The position numbers and the translations under genes are program-made. Positions 42,610 through 51,201 of a stretch of DNA of 64,000 bases are shown here, piece after piece (within the stretch, counting starts at the first letter, position 1; each line of letters opens with the position of its first letter). The stretch comes from an uncultured Oscillospiraceae bacterium. GTDB taxonomy: Bacteria; Bacillota; Clostridia; Oscillospirales; Acutalibacteraceae. The stretch lies in contig UQDO01000003.1 of NCBI GenBank assembly GCA_900539855.1, positions 37,904 to 101,903 of the forward strand. The letters are read 5' to 3'. The notes beneath the pieces were generated by a model. That model was not told where the DNA came from. It searched no databases and saw only the letters and a program-made list of their open reading frames with translations.

Positions 42610-43236
42610 TTGGATTGTTTTCTGTTTGACGGATTAAACGATACCGAGTATAAGTCAATAGCCGGACTGATAGGCAGCGGCACCGATATGGAAAAGGGCT
42701 GCGAGCTTTACAGGTGCGGATATATAGGGATACTTTCGTTCGGCACGGCACAGGTTTGCCGCAGGGGCGAGACCGGAGAGACCGTGGTTATGCGTATGAT
42801 AGGCAAGGGCGACGTGTTCGGTGCGGCTTCGGTGTTCGGCACATGGAAGGAAGGGTCGAGCAGCATAACGGCTGCCGCCATCTGCAAGGTCATATATATA
42901 AGTGAGGACGACCTTCGCCGGATAATGACCGAATATCCTGCCGTGGCGCTCAATTACATAGGCTATCTGAGCGACAAAATACGTTTTTTGAACCGGCGCA
43001 TTGACATGTTTTCGGCAGGCAGCGCCGTCGGAAAGGTATACGAATATATAGTGACTACCGCAGACGAAAACGGCTTTTCCGACGCCGGCTTCGGTATGGC
43101 TGAGCTGGCAAGGCGGCTTAAATGCGGCAGAACAAGCCTCTACAGGGCTGTTGACTCTTTGGAAAGCAGCGGACTTATCTCACGCACAAAGGGCGGCTTC
43201 CGCCTTATATGCGGAGATATGGAAGCTGTCAGATAA
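42610..43236 (+). CDS. Crp/Fnr family transcriptional regulator
   Basis: 208 residues, TTG start behind AGGCGGTGA. N-terminal cyclic-nucleotide-binding-type beta barrel (VMRMIGKGDVFGAASVF), long dimerisation helix (YPAVALNYIGYLSDKIRFLN) and a C-terminal winged helix (MAELARRLKCGRTSLYRAVDSLESSG). No Fnr-type N-terminal Cys cluster, and the cAMP-binding Arg/Ser pattern is not conserved, so the effector is unknown. First gene before an ABC importer it probably controls. Confidence 0.88.
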   Translation: MDCFLFDGLNDTEYKSIAGLIGSGTDMEKGCELYRCGYIGILSFGTAQVCRRGETGETVVMRMIGKGDVFGAASVFGTWKEGSSSITAAAICKVIYISEDDLRRIMTEYPAVALNYIGYLSDKIRFLNRRIDMFSAGSAVGKVYEYIVTTADENGFSDAGFGMAELARRLKCGRTSLYRAVDSLESSGLISRTKGGFRLICGDMEAVR

Positions 43237-43275
43237 TAACAGGGCTTGCCCCACAAGAAACGGAGATATATAGTT

Positions 43276-44313
43276 ATGAAAAAGTTAAGATCCATTGTTG
43301 CCTTGCTGATTGCAGCGGCAATACTCGTATCCTTTGCCGCTTGCGGCAGCAAGGGTGACGGTGCCGATAGCAGCAAAGTTTCATCCGCAGCGTCAGGCAA
43401 TTCAGAAAGCGAAAGCTACACCGCCGTCGACATGACCGTTGCCTGCCTTAAAGGTCCGACCGGAGTCGGCATGGCAAAGCTCATGAGCGACGCAGAAGAA
43501 AAAAAGACCGCCAACAACTACACATTTACCGTAGCGTCAGCACCGGATGAACTGAGCGGAAAAATAGTTTCGGGTGAGATTAACATAGCGTCGGTCCCGA
43601 CCAATCTTGCCGCAAAGCTTGCCGCCAAGACCAACGGACAGATAGTCATGCTTGCCGTGAACACCCTCGGCGTTTTGTCAATAATCGAAAACGGCGACAG
43701 CATAAAGTCGATTGCCGACCTGAAAGGCAAGACGATATATTCTACCGGCGAAGGCTCCAACCCGGAATACATACTCCGCTACATACTTGAGCAAAACGGC
43801 ATTGATTCGAAAACCGATGTAACGATAAAGTTCCTCGTCAGCAATGACGAACTCAACGCCAAGCTCATAAGCGGTGAGGCTGAGGTCGCCATGGTTCCCG
43901 AACCGGCTGCAACGGTCGTGCTTACCAAAAAGGACACATTGAAGCGCGTCCTCTCGGTAAACGATGAGTGGGACAAGGTGTCAGAGAGCCGTCTCATGAT
44001 GGGCTGCGTCGTGGCAAAGGCTTCGTACATAAGCGAAAACAAGGCTGCCGTGGACAAGTTCCTTGAGGAGTACAAAAATTCCGTCGATTTTGCCAAGAGC
44101 GACATCGACAGCGCCGCCGCAGCGTGCGAAAAGTACGGCATCGTACCGGCTGCCGCTATAGCCAAGGCAGCGATACCCAACTGCAACCTGACATTTGTAA
44201 CGGGCACCGAGATGAAGTCGGCGATAACCGGTTATTTTGAGGTACTTTTCGGCGCCGACGCATCGTCCATAGGAGGAGCGATGCCGAGTGACGGATTCTA
44301 CTACAACAAATAA
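43276..44313 (+). CDS. ABC transporter substrate-binding lipoprotein (SsuA/NMT1-like)
   Basis: 345 residues from ATG 43276 (RBS GGAG). Signal peptide with lipobox SFAACG (Cys ~24), then a Ser-rich linker and a two-lobe periplasmic-binding fold of the SsuA/ThiY/NitT group (VACLKGPTGVGMAKLMSD; DLKGKTIYSTGEGSNPEYILRYIL). This group binds sulfonates, nitrate, pyrimidine precursors or similar small anions; the ligand is not evident. The next gene overlaps by 26 bp. Confidence 0.85.
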   Translation: MKKLRSIVALLIAAAILVSFAACGSKGDGADSSKVSSAASGNSESESYTAVDMTVACLKGPTGVGMAKLMSDAEEKKTANNYTFTVASAPDELSGKIVSGEINIASVPTNLAAKLAAKTNGQIVMLAVNTLGVLSIIENGDSIKSIADLKGKTIYSTGEGSNPEYILRYILEQNGIDSKTDVTIKFLVSNDELNAKLISGEAEVAMVPEPAATVVLTKKDTLKRVLSVNDEWDKVSESRLMMGCVVAKASYISENKAAVDKFLEEYKNSVDFAKSDIDSAAAACEKYGIVPAAAIAKAAIPNCNLTFVTGTEMKSAITGYFEVLFGADASSIGGAMPSDGFYYNK

Positions 44314-45082
44314 AAATATATTGAAAAAAGCGGGCGGAATACTGCTGTCGGTCATATTCTGGCTGGCAGTATGGCAGGCGGCAAGCATGCTGATAGCAAA
44401 CGAGCTGAAACTGTTCCTGCCGGCTCCCGGCGCCGTTTTTGGCCGCCTCGCCGAACTGCTTTGCACCGCAGGATTTTACAAAAACGCAGGCAGTACGCTG
44501 CTGAGGATATTCTGCGGATTTGTCTTAGGCTCGGCTTTGGGACTGGCTTTCGGCATATTTACCTTTGCGTCTAAAGCGGCAAGGACGGTTTTTGCACCTG
44601 CAATGCGCGTAATAAGGGCTGTGCCGGTCGTCTCCTTTATAATACTTGCATTTTTGTTTATAAAGGTTGACAGACTGCCCGTATTCATTTCCATGCTCAT
44701 GGTCATGCCGACGGTATGGCAGTCGGTGCATGACGGACTTTGCGGCACCGACAGGCAGCTTACCGAGATGTGCCGGGTATATAAGGTAGGGAAGGTAAGG
44801 GAACTGTTTGCGGTGAGGCTGCCGCTTAGCGGACCGGAGGTGGTCACCGCGGCGGTAAACGCGCTGGGGCTTGCCTGGAAATCTGGCGTGGCTGCCGAGG
44901 TGCTGTGCACCCCTGCGGTGTCGATCGGCTACGGCCTTTCAAGGGCAAAGGGAAATCTTGATTTTGAGGGCGTATATGCCCTGACGCTTACCGTTGTGGT
45001 GCTGTCGGTGCTGTTTGAAATAGTGCTGAAGCTGCTTTGCCGCCATTTTATCACGGGAGGAAACGAAAATGCTGAGGCTTGA
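44288..45082 (+). CDS. ABC transporter permease (SsuC/TauC-like)
   Basis: 264 residues, GTG start inside the end of the binding-protein gene. Six membrane helices. The EAA loop for ATPase contact lies around LPLSGPEVVTAAVNALGLAWKSGVAAE. The N-terminal LPAPGAVFGRLAELL block matches the SsuC/TauC group. Overlaps the ATPase gene by 14 bp, so the three genes are tightly coupled. Confidence 0.88.
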   Translation: MTDSTTTNKNILKKAGGILLSVIFWLAVWQAASMLIANELKLFLPAPGAVFGRLAELLCTAGFYKNAGSTLLRIFCGFVLGSALGLAFGIFTFASKAARTVFAPAMRVIRAVPVVSFIILAFLFIKVDRLPVFISMLMVMPTVWQSVHDGLCGTDRQLTEMCRVYKVGKVRELFAVRLPLSGPEVVTAAVNALGLAWKSGVAAEVLCTPAVSIGYGLSRAKGNLDFEGVYALTLTVVVLSVLFEIVLKLLCRHFITGGNENAEA

Positions 45083-45635
45083 AAATGTCAGCTTCTCCTA
45101 CGGAGACAAAGCGGTGCTGCAAAATTTCAGCCTTACCGTACATGACGGCGAATGTGTCGCCATTAAAGGTCCGTCGGGCTGCGGAAAGACCACCGTGATA
45201 CGGCTGCTCGCAGGCTTATGTGCCCCAAACTCCGGTACGGTCATTGCACCGGAAAGGGTCGGCGTTGTGTTCCAGGAGGACCGCCTGCTGCCCTTTGCGA
45301 GCATAAAAAGAAACCTGTTCCTGACATCCCCTGACGGCGGACGGCAAAACGCTATGCAGCTGCTCCGTGACATGGGACTTGGCAGCGGGGCTGACACTGC
45401 CGTAAGACGCCTCAGCGGCGGAATGAAGCGCCGCGTCGCCATTGTCCGCGCCCTTGCCTTCGGCGGAGAGGCGCTGCTGCTTGACGAACCATTCAACGGT
45501 CTTGACGCCGAAAACAGACGGACAGCCGCCGGACTGATACTCAAAACGGCAGCAGAAAACCGCATGCCGGTGCTCATATCGTCGCATATCGACGAGGACG
45601 CGGCGCTGCTTAAAGCGCGTGTGTTCAAGTTTTAA
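45069..45635 (+). CDS. ABC transporter ATPase (SsuB/TauB-like, short form)
   Basis: 188 residues, RBS GGGAGG within the permease gene. Walker A GPSGCGKTTVI, Q-loop VVFQEDRLLPF, signature LSGGMKRRVAIVRA, Walker B ALLLDEPFNGLD and H-loop ISSHIDEDA are all present. It is ~50 residues shorter than usual SsuB proteins because the region after the H-loop is nearly absent; the catalytic core is whole. Drives the preceding permease and binding protein. Confidence 0.9.
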   Translation: MLRLENVSFSYGDKAVLQNFSLTVHDGECVAIKGPSGCGKTTVIRLLAGLCAPNSGTVIAPERVGVVFQEDRLLPFASIKRNLFLTSPDGGRQNAMQLLRDMGLGSGADTAVRRLSGGMKRRVAIVRALAFGGEALLLDEPFNGLDAENRRTAAGLILKTAAENRMPVLISSHIDEDAALLKARVFKF

Positions 45636-45644
45636 AAAAACCGC

Positions 45645-45673
45645 TTGACAAATCGGAACAGTGGTTGTATCAT
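45645..45673 (+). promoter_or_regulatory. Promoter of the thrS T-box leader
   Basis: TTGACA (45645-45650), 17-bp spacer, TATCAT (45668-45673). Transcript start near 45680. Confidence 0.75.
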
Positions 45674-45679
45674 GTACTA

Positions 45680-45930
45680 AAAGGTAAAGCGACGAGAAAA
45701 GACACGCCTTGTTTGAAACTGCCAGTAAAGAGAGAACGGTCACCGGCTGAAAGCCGTTTTGGCAAGACTTATAAAGGATACCGCTTTTCGAGCGCAGTCC
45801 GGTAAAAAAGGACTGACGGATGCCCCACGTTAAGGGTGCTTTAAAGCGGCAGATGTTTCTGCAACACGGGTGGGACCGTGGAGTTAGTTTGTTGTAACTT
45901 CACCCTGTTTTTTCAGGGTGAAGTTTTTTA
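45680..45930 (+). ncRNA. T-box leader controlling thrS
   Basis: The T-box antiterminator sequence CGGGTGGGACCGTGG lies at 45867-45881, followed by the terminator stem AACTTCACCCTG / CAGGGTGAAGTT (45896-45907, 45914-45925) and a T run. Stem I begins near AAAGCGACGAGA and closes at GGATACCGCTTT. An ACC (threonine) triplet at 45780-45782, in the expected 3' side of the specifier loop, fits the downstream threonyl-tRNA synthetase. Uncharged tRNA-Thr would stabilise the antiterminator and allow thrS expression. Confidence 0.92.
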
Positions 45931-46019
45931 TTTTTTCCGTACTTTCCGGGCACTTCGCAATAGCCGTCAGGCGAAGGTGCCAAACACAAAAAAAGCGACG
46001 GCGGAATGGAGCAGATTTT

Positions 46020-47972
46020 ATGATAAAGGTCACACTGAAGGGCGGTACTGTTAAGGAATATGACGGCGAGATCACCGCTATAGGTATCGCGCAGTCGATA
46101 GGTGCCGGTTTGGCAAAGGCGGCATGTGCAGCCGAAATAAACGGCGAGTACGCCGATCTTCGCACGGTCATTGAAAAGGACAGCAATGTCGCGATATTCA
46201 CATTTGACGACGACTACGGACGCCGCGCGTTCAGGCACACCGCGTCTCACATAATGGCGCAGGCGATAAAGCGCCTTTATCCGGATATCAGGCTGGCAAT
46301 CGGTCCGTCTATAGAAAACGGTTTCTATTATGACCTCGATACCGATATGACCTTTACGGACGAGGCTCTGAGAGGCATTGAAGCCGAGATGAAGAAGATA
46401 GTAAAGGAAGATCTTCCGATCGAGCGCTTTTATATGGACAGAAACGAAGCGGTCAAATATTTTGAGGAGAAAAACGAGCCGTACAAGGTCGAGCTTATAA
46501 ATGACCTGCCCGAGGGCGAGCAGATCAGCTTCTACCGTCAGGGCGAGTTTACCGATCTTTGTGCCGGACCGCACCTTATGTCAACCGGAGCGGTAAAGGC
46601 ATTCCGCCTTACCTCGGTCGCCGGCGCTTACTGGAGAGGCGACTCAAACAAAAAAATGCTCAAGCGTATATACGGCACAGCCTTCCCGAAGGCATCCGAG
46701 CTTGAGGAATACCTCGAAAAGGTTGAGCTTGCAAAGCAGCGCGACCACAATAAGATAGGCAGAGAGCTTGAGTATTTCACAACGGTCGATATAATAGGGC
46801 AGGGACTGCCGATACTGCTCCCGAAGGGCGCCAAGGTCATTCAGATACTGCAGCGCTTTGTCGAGGACGAGGAAGCAAAACGCGGCTGGCTGCTCACAAA
46901 AACGCCATACATGGCTAAGCGTGAGCTGTACAAGCTGTCCGGTCACTGGGATCATTACCTTGACGGTATGTTTGTTTTGGGCGATCCGGACGACGAGACC
47001 AAGGAATGTTTTGCGCTGCGCCCGATGACCTGCCCGTTCCAGTACCAGGCGTACCTCAACCGCAGCCGTTCGTACCGCGATCTTCCGCTCCGTTATGACG
47101 AAACGTCAACACTTTTCCGCAATGAGGACAGCGGCGAAATGCACGGACTTATCCGTGTGCGCCAGTTCACAATATCGGAAGGACATCTCATGTGCACCCC
47201 GGAGCAGCTCGAGCAGGAGTTCAAGGGCTGTCTTGAGCTTGCGCGCTTTATGCTGAAATCAGTAGGTCTTGACGAGGATGTTTCCTACCGCTTCTCACAG
47301 TGGGATCCCGAGGATACGAAGAAGTACATCGGCACTCCCGAGCAGTGGGACGAGGCACAGGGCGTCATGGCTAAAATACTTGACCATCTGAAGATACCGT
47401 ATGATATCGGCATAGGCGAGGCAGCCTTCTACGGACCGAAGCTCGATATACAGATCAAAAACGTCTACGGCAAGGAAGACACACTTATCACCATCCAGAT
47501 CGACCAGATGCTTGCCGAAAAATTCGGTATGGAGTATATCGACCGCGACGGTCAGAAGAAAAATCCTTACATTATCCACCGCACATCGATGGGCTGCTAC
47601 GAGAGAACACTGGCACTGCTGCTTGAAAAATACGGCGGTGCAATGCCGATGTGGCTGGCTCCCGAGCAGATAAGGGTCATCCCGATATCCGAAAGGCTCA
47701 GCGCCGAGGCAAGAGCGCTCACCGACCGCATCACGGCAGCCGGATTCAGAGCCACATGCGACGACCGCGGCGAAAAGATGGGCTACCGCATCCGCGAGGC
47801 TCAGCTTGAGAAAATACCGTACATGCTTATAGTCGGCGACAAGGAAATTGCCGACGGCACGGTATCTGTCAGAGCAAGAAGCGGCGGCGATATAGGCACC
47901 ATGACACTTGACGATTTCCTTGCGAGAGCAAAAGAGGAAGTCGAGACAAGGTACATCGAAAAACAGAAATAA
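46020..47972 (+). CDS. thrS: Threonyl-tRNA synthetase
   Basis: 650 residues from ATG 46020 (RBS GGAGC); earlier in-frame codons are inside the T-box leader. Domains: TGS (1-62), the second additional/editing domain with HxxxH (HTASHIMAQAIK) and the Cys/His editing pocket (CAGPHLMSTG), class II catalytic core with motif 2 (TSTLFRNEDSGEMHGLIRVR) and motif 3 (IHRTSMGCYERTLALLLEK), then the anticodon-binding domain (PEQIRVIPIS). Full length, all motifs intact. Regulated by the T-box upstream and followed by a terminator. Confidence 0.97.
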   Translation: MIKVTLKGGTVKEYDGEITAIGIAQSIGAGLAKAACAAEINGEYADLRTVIEKDSNVAIFTFDDDYGRRAFRHTASHIMAQAIKRLYPDIRLAIGPSIENGFYYDLDTDMTFTDEALRGIEAEMKKIVKEDLPIERFYMDRNEAVKYFEEKNEPYKVELINDLPEGEQISFYRQGEFTDLCAGPHLMSTGAVKAFRLTSVAGAYWRGDSNKKMLKRIYGTAFPKASELEEYLEKVELAKQRDHNKIGRELEYFTTVDIIGQGLPILLPKGAKVIQILQRFVEDEEAKRGWLLTKTPYMAKRELYKLSGHWDHYLDGMFVLGDPDDETKECFALRPMTCPFQYQAYLNRSRSYRDLPLRYDETSTLFRNEDSGEMHGLIRVRQFTISEGHLMCTPEQLEQEFKGCLELARFMLKSVGLDEDVSYRFSQWDPEDTKKYIGTPEQWDEAQGVMAKILDHLKIPYDIGIGEAAFYGPKLDIQIKNVYGKEDTLITIQIDQMLAEKFGMEYIDRDGQKKNPYIIHRTSMGCYERTLALLLEKYGGAMPMWLAPEQIRVIPISERLSAEARALTDRITAAGFRATCDDRGEKMGYRIREAQLEKIPYMLIVGDKEIADGTVSVRARSGGDIGTMTLDDFLARAKEEVETRYIEKQK

Positions 47973-47995
47973 TACCGTTATAGCAATATATAAAG

Positions 47996-48041
47996 CCGGA
48001 TATGACTGCTGCCCGTGAAAATGACGGCAGTTCATATCCGG
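47996..48041 (+). terminator. Terminator after thrS
   Basis: Stem CCGGATATGA...TCATATCCGG (47996-48005, 48032-48041), extended inward by CTGC/GCAG, then CTTGTTTTTTG. Between here and the promoter at 48169 no other signal is visible in the 318-bp gap. Confidence 0.88.
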
Positions 48042-48168
48042 CTTGTTTTTTGCGTATATTTTGCCTGTGGAGGGTCTGTTTTGAGCCTTTTGCCGCCGGT
48101 TTGCACCGTGCTATACAGGCGGTATATAAAAAATTACATATAATCATGTAAAAAATACGATAAATGTG

Positions 48169-48197
48169 TAGACTTTTGTGAAATACCCTGTTATAAT
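48169..48197 (+). promoter_or_regulatory. Promoter of the hydrogenase operon
   Basis: TAGACT (48169-48174), 17-bp spacer, TATAAT (48192-48197). The ~85-nt leader to the first gene includes a short inverted pair (GCCGAA/TTCTGG region is not convincing), so no riboswitch is claimed. Confidence 0.65.
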
Positions 48198-48290
48198 TTT
48201 AACAGTTATACAGACTGAGGTACATGTGCTTATCGGCAAAATTGCCGAAGTTCTGGGTAATGAGTCAAATCGCTTTTGGAGGAAGTGCTT

Positions 48291-48785
48291 ATGAAAAAGA
48301 ATGCCAGTTCGGTCCCGTTTAAGGGTACGCCGGAACAGAAGGCAAAGCTTGACGCTGTTATCGAAGCCAAGAAAAATATTGAAGGCTCTCTGATGCAGGT
48401 CATGCAGGAGGCGCAGGCAATATACGGATACCTGCCGCTGGAGGTACAGCAGATGATCGCCGACGGTATGGGTGTTTCGGTTGAGGAGGTCTACGGAATA
48501 TCGACCTTCTATGCACAGTTTGCCCTGTCGCCTAAGGGTCAGTACAAAATATCGGTATGTCTCGGTACCGCGTGCTACGTCAAAGGCTCGCAGAAGCTGC
48601 TTGACAGGATCACCGAGGTTCTCGGCATTGAGCCCGGCGACTGCACGGCGGACGGAAAGTTCTCGCTTGAGGCATGTCGCTGTATAGGTGCCTGCGGACT
48701 GGCTCCTGTTCTTACCGTCAATGAGGATGTTTACGGACGTCTGACAGAAAAGGATATCGACGGCATACTTGCAAAGTACGCCTGA
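48291..48785 (+). CDS. Bifurcating hydrogenase NuoE-like subunit (HydC/HndA type)
   Basis: 164 residues from ATG 48291 (RBS GGAGGAAG). N-terminal helical bundle (VMQEAQAIYGYLPLEVQQMIA; GVSVEEVYGISTFYAQF), then a thioredoxin-like [2Fe-2S] domain with CLGTACYVKG and CRCIGACGLAP supplying four Cys. This is the 24-kDa NuoE-type subunit that passes electrons between NADH dehydrogenase and the hydrogenase core. First gene of a ten-gene operon whose last three genes encode the other subunits. Confidence 0.93.
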   Translation: MKKNASSVPFKGTPEQKAKLDAVIEAKKNIEGSLMQVMQEAQAIYGYLPLEVQQMIADGMGVSVEEVYGISTFYAQFALSPKGQYKISVCLGTACYVKGSQKLLDRITEVLGIEPGDCTADGKFSLEACRCIGACGLAPVLTVNEDVYGRLTEKDIDGILAKYA

Positions 48786-48808
48786 CTTTTAAAGGTATAG
48801 GGAAACAT

Positions 48809-49162
48809 ATGAAGATCAGCACTATCAGGGAACTGCTCGGCGCTGAGATCGTCTGCGGCGGCGAATTTGCCGACCGCGAGGTATATTCCGCCTGCGGCAG
48901 TGATATGATGAGCGACGTACTGGCGTACGTCAAGGATCAGGCCGTATTGCTTACCGGTCTTGTAAATGCTCAGGTCATAAGGACGGCTGAGATGATGGAC
49001 ATGGTGTGCATAGTTTTCGTGCGTTCAAAGAAGCCCACCGCCGAAATGGAGGAGTTGGCGCGTGAAGCGTCGATAGTCCTCATGACGACCGAGCTTCGGA
49101 TGTACGATGCTTGCGGAAAGCTTTATACCGGCGGTCTTGTCGGCGGTGAAGCGAATGAGTGA
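48809..49162 (+). CDS. DRTGG domain protein
   Basis: 117 residues that make up one DRTGG-type domain (SDMMSDVLAYVKDQAVLLTGLVNAQVIRTAEMMD). The domain occurs in CBS-domain and phosphotransacetylase-like proteins and is thought to be regulatory, but its ligand is unknown. Stand-alone versions are common in clostridial hydrogenase operons. The next gene overlaps by 8 bp. A second, related domain protein lies at 50872-51201. Confidence 0.78.
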   Translation: MKISTIRELLGAEIVCGGEFADREVYSACGSDMMSDVLAYVKDQAVLLTGLVNAQVIRTAEMMDMVCIVFVRSKKPTAEMEELAREASIVLMTTELRMYDACGKLYTGGLVGGEANE

Positions 49163-49577
49163 GTCGGTAAGGTTCCATTTTGATGTCGACGGCGAGAATT
49201 TCACTTCAGCCGGTCAGGCATCGGTGCAGGTCAAGAAGAACCTGCGTCAGCTCGGCATTCCTGCCGAAATAATCAGGCGCGTGTCTATCGCCATGTACGA
49301 GGGCGAGATCAATATGGTCATACACGCCGGCGGCGGAAGAGCCGATGTAGTGGTGAGCGAAAGCTCGATCAATATTATACTTGATGACGACGGTCCCGGC
49401 ATAGCCGATGTTGAACTTGCCATGCGCGAGGGATATTCCACGGCACCCGACAATATAAGATCGCTCGGTTTCGGCGCCGGAATGGGTCTGCCCAACATGA
49501 AGCGCTATACCGATAAAATGGATATTGATACCGCTCCCGGCAAGGGAACGCGGATCACCATGCGCGTCGATATGTAA
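49155..49577 (+). CDS. RsbW-like ATP-binding protein (anti-sigma-factor kinase type)
   Basis: 140 residues from ATG 49155 overlapping the DRTGG stop codon. HATPase fold with N box (MYEGEINMVIHA), G1 box (DDDGPGIAD) and G2 region (GFGAGMGLPNMKRYTD), like SpoIIAB/RsbW kinases. No antagonist (STAS) protein or sigma factor is adjacent. It sits inside the hydrogenase operon, so a role in phosphorylating or controlling another protein of this block is plausible but unproven. Confidence 0.85.
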   Translation: MSESVRFHFDVDGENFTSAGQASVQVKKNLRQLGIPAEIIRRVSIAMYEGEINMVIHAGGGRADVVVSESSINIILDDDGPGIADVELAMREGYSTAPDNIRSLGFGAGMGLPNMKRYTDKMDIDTAPGKGTRITMRVDM

Positions 49578-49610
49578 ATAGATGACCGTCAGCAAAAAGG
49601 GACAAATATA

Positions 49611-50885
49611 ATGAGTACATATGAACATTCGGTCTCTCTGCAAAGAGAAAAATGCACCGGCTGCACTACATGTCTCAGGCATTGTCCGACCGAGGCTATC
49701 CGAATAAGGGACAGCCACGCGGTCATAGCAGCCGACCGTTGCATCGACTGCGGCGAATGTATAAGGGTTTGCCCCCATAATGCAAAGCGCGCGGAGTGCA
49801 ACAAGCTCGACAATCTCAGCCGTTTCAAGTGGCGCATCGCGCTGCCGGCACCGAGCCTTTACGGACAGTTCGAGGGGCTTGAGGATGCCGACCATGTCAT
49901 ACAGGGACTGCTCGATATGGGCTTCGACGATGTATGCGAGGTCTCCGCGGCGGCTGAATATGTTTCCGAATATACAAGATTATACTTAAAGACCGAAGGG
50001 ATAAAGCGGCCGGTCATAAGCTCGGCTTGCCCCGTCGTGTCAAGACTTATCGCAATGCGTTTTCCGTATCTCAAGGATAACCTGCTGCCGCTGCTGCCCC
50101 CTATGGAGCTGGCTGCCGCAGCGGCGAGGGAAAAAGCGCTGGCTGAGCATCCGGAGTTCGTTTCCTCCGATATAGGCGTATGCTTTATTTCTCCCTGTCC
50201 TGCAAAAACGAGCTATGTGAAAAACGGGTTCGGTGATCACAAAAGCGGGATAGACCTTGTGGTCTCGATAAGCGATATATATTTTACGCTCATAAACCTT
50301 TTGAAAAGCGACAAGCCGCCGAAGGTCACGTCCAATTCGGGCATGATAGGAATAAGCTGGGCGGCGTCGGGAGGCGAAGCTACCGCTCTGTTCAACGACC
50401 GGTACCTTGCCGCGGACGGGATAGAAAACGTCATTAAAATGCTCGATCAGATCGAGAACGGTACCATACCGCAGCTCGAATTCATTGAGCTCAACGCCTG
50501 CACCGGCGGCTGCGTCGGTGGCGTTATGACGGTGGAAAATCCGTTTATCGCAAAGGCAAGGCTGCAAACGCTGAGGCGTTATCTTCCGGTCTCGCAGAAC
50601 ATTCTGCAAAAGGACGAGAGGTATATACCGTCCGGTTGCTTTTTCGGCGGAATACCGGATTACAGCCCTCTGTCGCAGCTCGGCAGCAATATTGCCGAGT
50701 CGATGCGGATGATGGCGGATATCCAGTCTATAAAGGAACAGCTCCCCGGCATCGACTGCGGCTCATGCGGAGCACCAAACTGCCGCGCGCTTGCAGAGGA
50801 TATCGTAAAGGGCGAAAGCACAATAGATGCCTGCGTGATACGTCGGTATAAATGTGAGGGAGGCGGCACGAATGACAGTTGCTGA
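49611..50885 (+). CDS. [FeFe]-hydrogenase-like iron-sulfur protein, putative redox sensor (HydS-like)
   Basis: 424 residues. Two [4Fe-4S] ferredoxin motifs (CTGCTTCLRHCP, residues 15-25; CIDCGECIRVCP, 44-54), then a hydrogenase large-subunit-like domain and a C-terminal CGSCGAPNCRALAEDI iron-sulfur (Fes) motif. The H-cluster Cys positions are kept (Cys140, 196, 297, 301), but the surroundings differ from active enzymes: SACPVV, SPCPAK and NACTGGCVGG instead of TSCxPxW, MPCxxKxxE and MxCxxGCxxGGG. The proton-transfer Cys and several second-sphere residues appear changed. This matches putative sensory group C [FeFe] hydrogenases, where such proteins lie next to kinases and phosphatases. Activity untested. 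Confidence 0.8.
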   Translation: MSTYEHSVSLQREKCTGCTTCLRHCPTEAIRIRDSHAVIAADRCIDCGECIRVCPHNAKRAECNKLDNLSRFKWRIALPAPSLYGQFEGLEDADHVIQGLLDMGFDDVCEVSAAAEYVSEYTRLYLKTEGIKRPVISSACPVVSRLIAMRFPYLKDNLLPLLPPMELAAAAAREKALAEHPEFVSSDIGVCFISPCPAKTSYVKNGFGDHKSGIDLVVSISDIYFTLINLLKSDKPPKVTSNSGMIGISWAASGGEATALFNDRYLAADGIENVIKMLDQIENGTIPQLEFIELNACTGGCVGGVMTVENPFIAKARLQTLRRYLPVSQNILQKDERYIPSGCFFGGIPDYSPLSQLGSNIAESMRMMADIQSIKEQLPGIDCGSCGAPNCRALAEDIVKGESTIDACVIRRYKCEGGGTNDSC

Positions 50886-51201
50886 ACTGAAAAGCAGACT
50901 TTCTCTTGACGCAGTATCCCTGCCGGAGCCTGACCGTGAGGTCACCGGCGGCTATGTGGGCGATCTGCTCAGCTGGGTCATGGGCAGAGCAAGTGCCGGC
51001 GACGCATGGATAACCATAATGTCAAACATGAATGTTGCCGCCGTCGCGTCGCTTGCGGATGTTTCGTGCGTGATATTTTCAGAAGGCGTTATGCCGGATG
51101 AGAATGTCGCAGAAACGGCAGCGCAGCGGGGCATCAACATGCTGTGCACCCGTCTTACGTCATACGAAACAGCCGTAAGGCTTTCAGAGCTTCTGAAATG
51201 A
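50872..51201 (+). CDS. Second DRTGG-like domain protein
   Basis: 109 residues from ATG 50872 (RBS GAGGGAGG). Similar fold pattern to the DRTGG gene at 48809: VTGGYVGDLLSWVMGRASAGDAWITIMSNMNVAAVASLADVS, then ETAAQRGINMLCTRLTSYETAVRL. It overlaps the hydrogenase-like gene by 14 bp and the PHP gene by 4 bp, so the three are translated together. Function unknown. Confidence 0.72.
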   Translation: MTVAELKSRLSLDAVSLPEPDREVTGGYVGDLLSWVMGRASAGDAWITIMSNMNVAAVASLADVSCVIFSEGVMPDENVAETAAQRGINMLCTRLTSYETAVRLSELLK

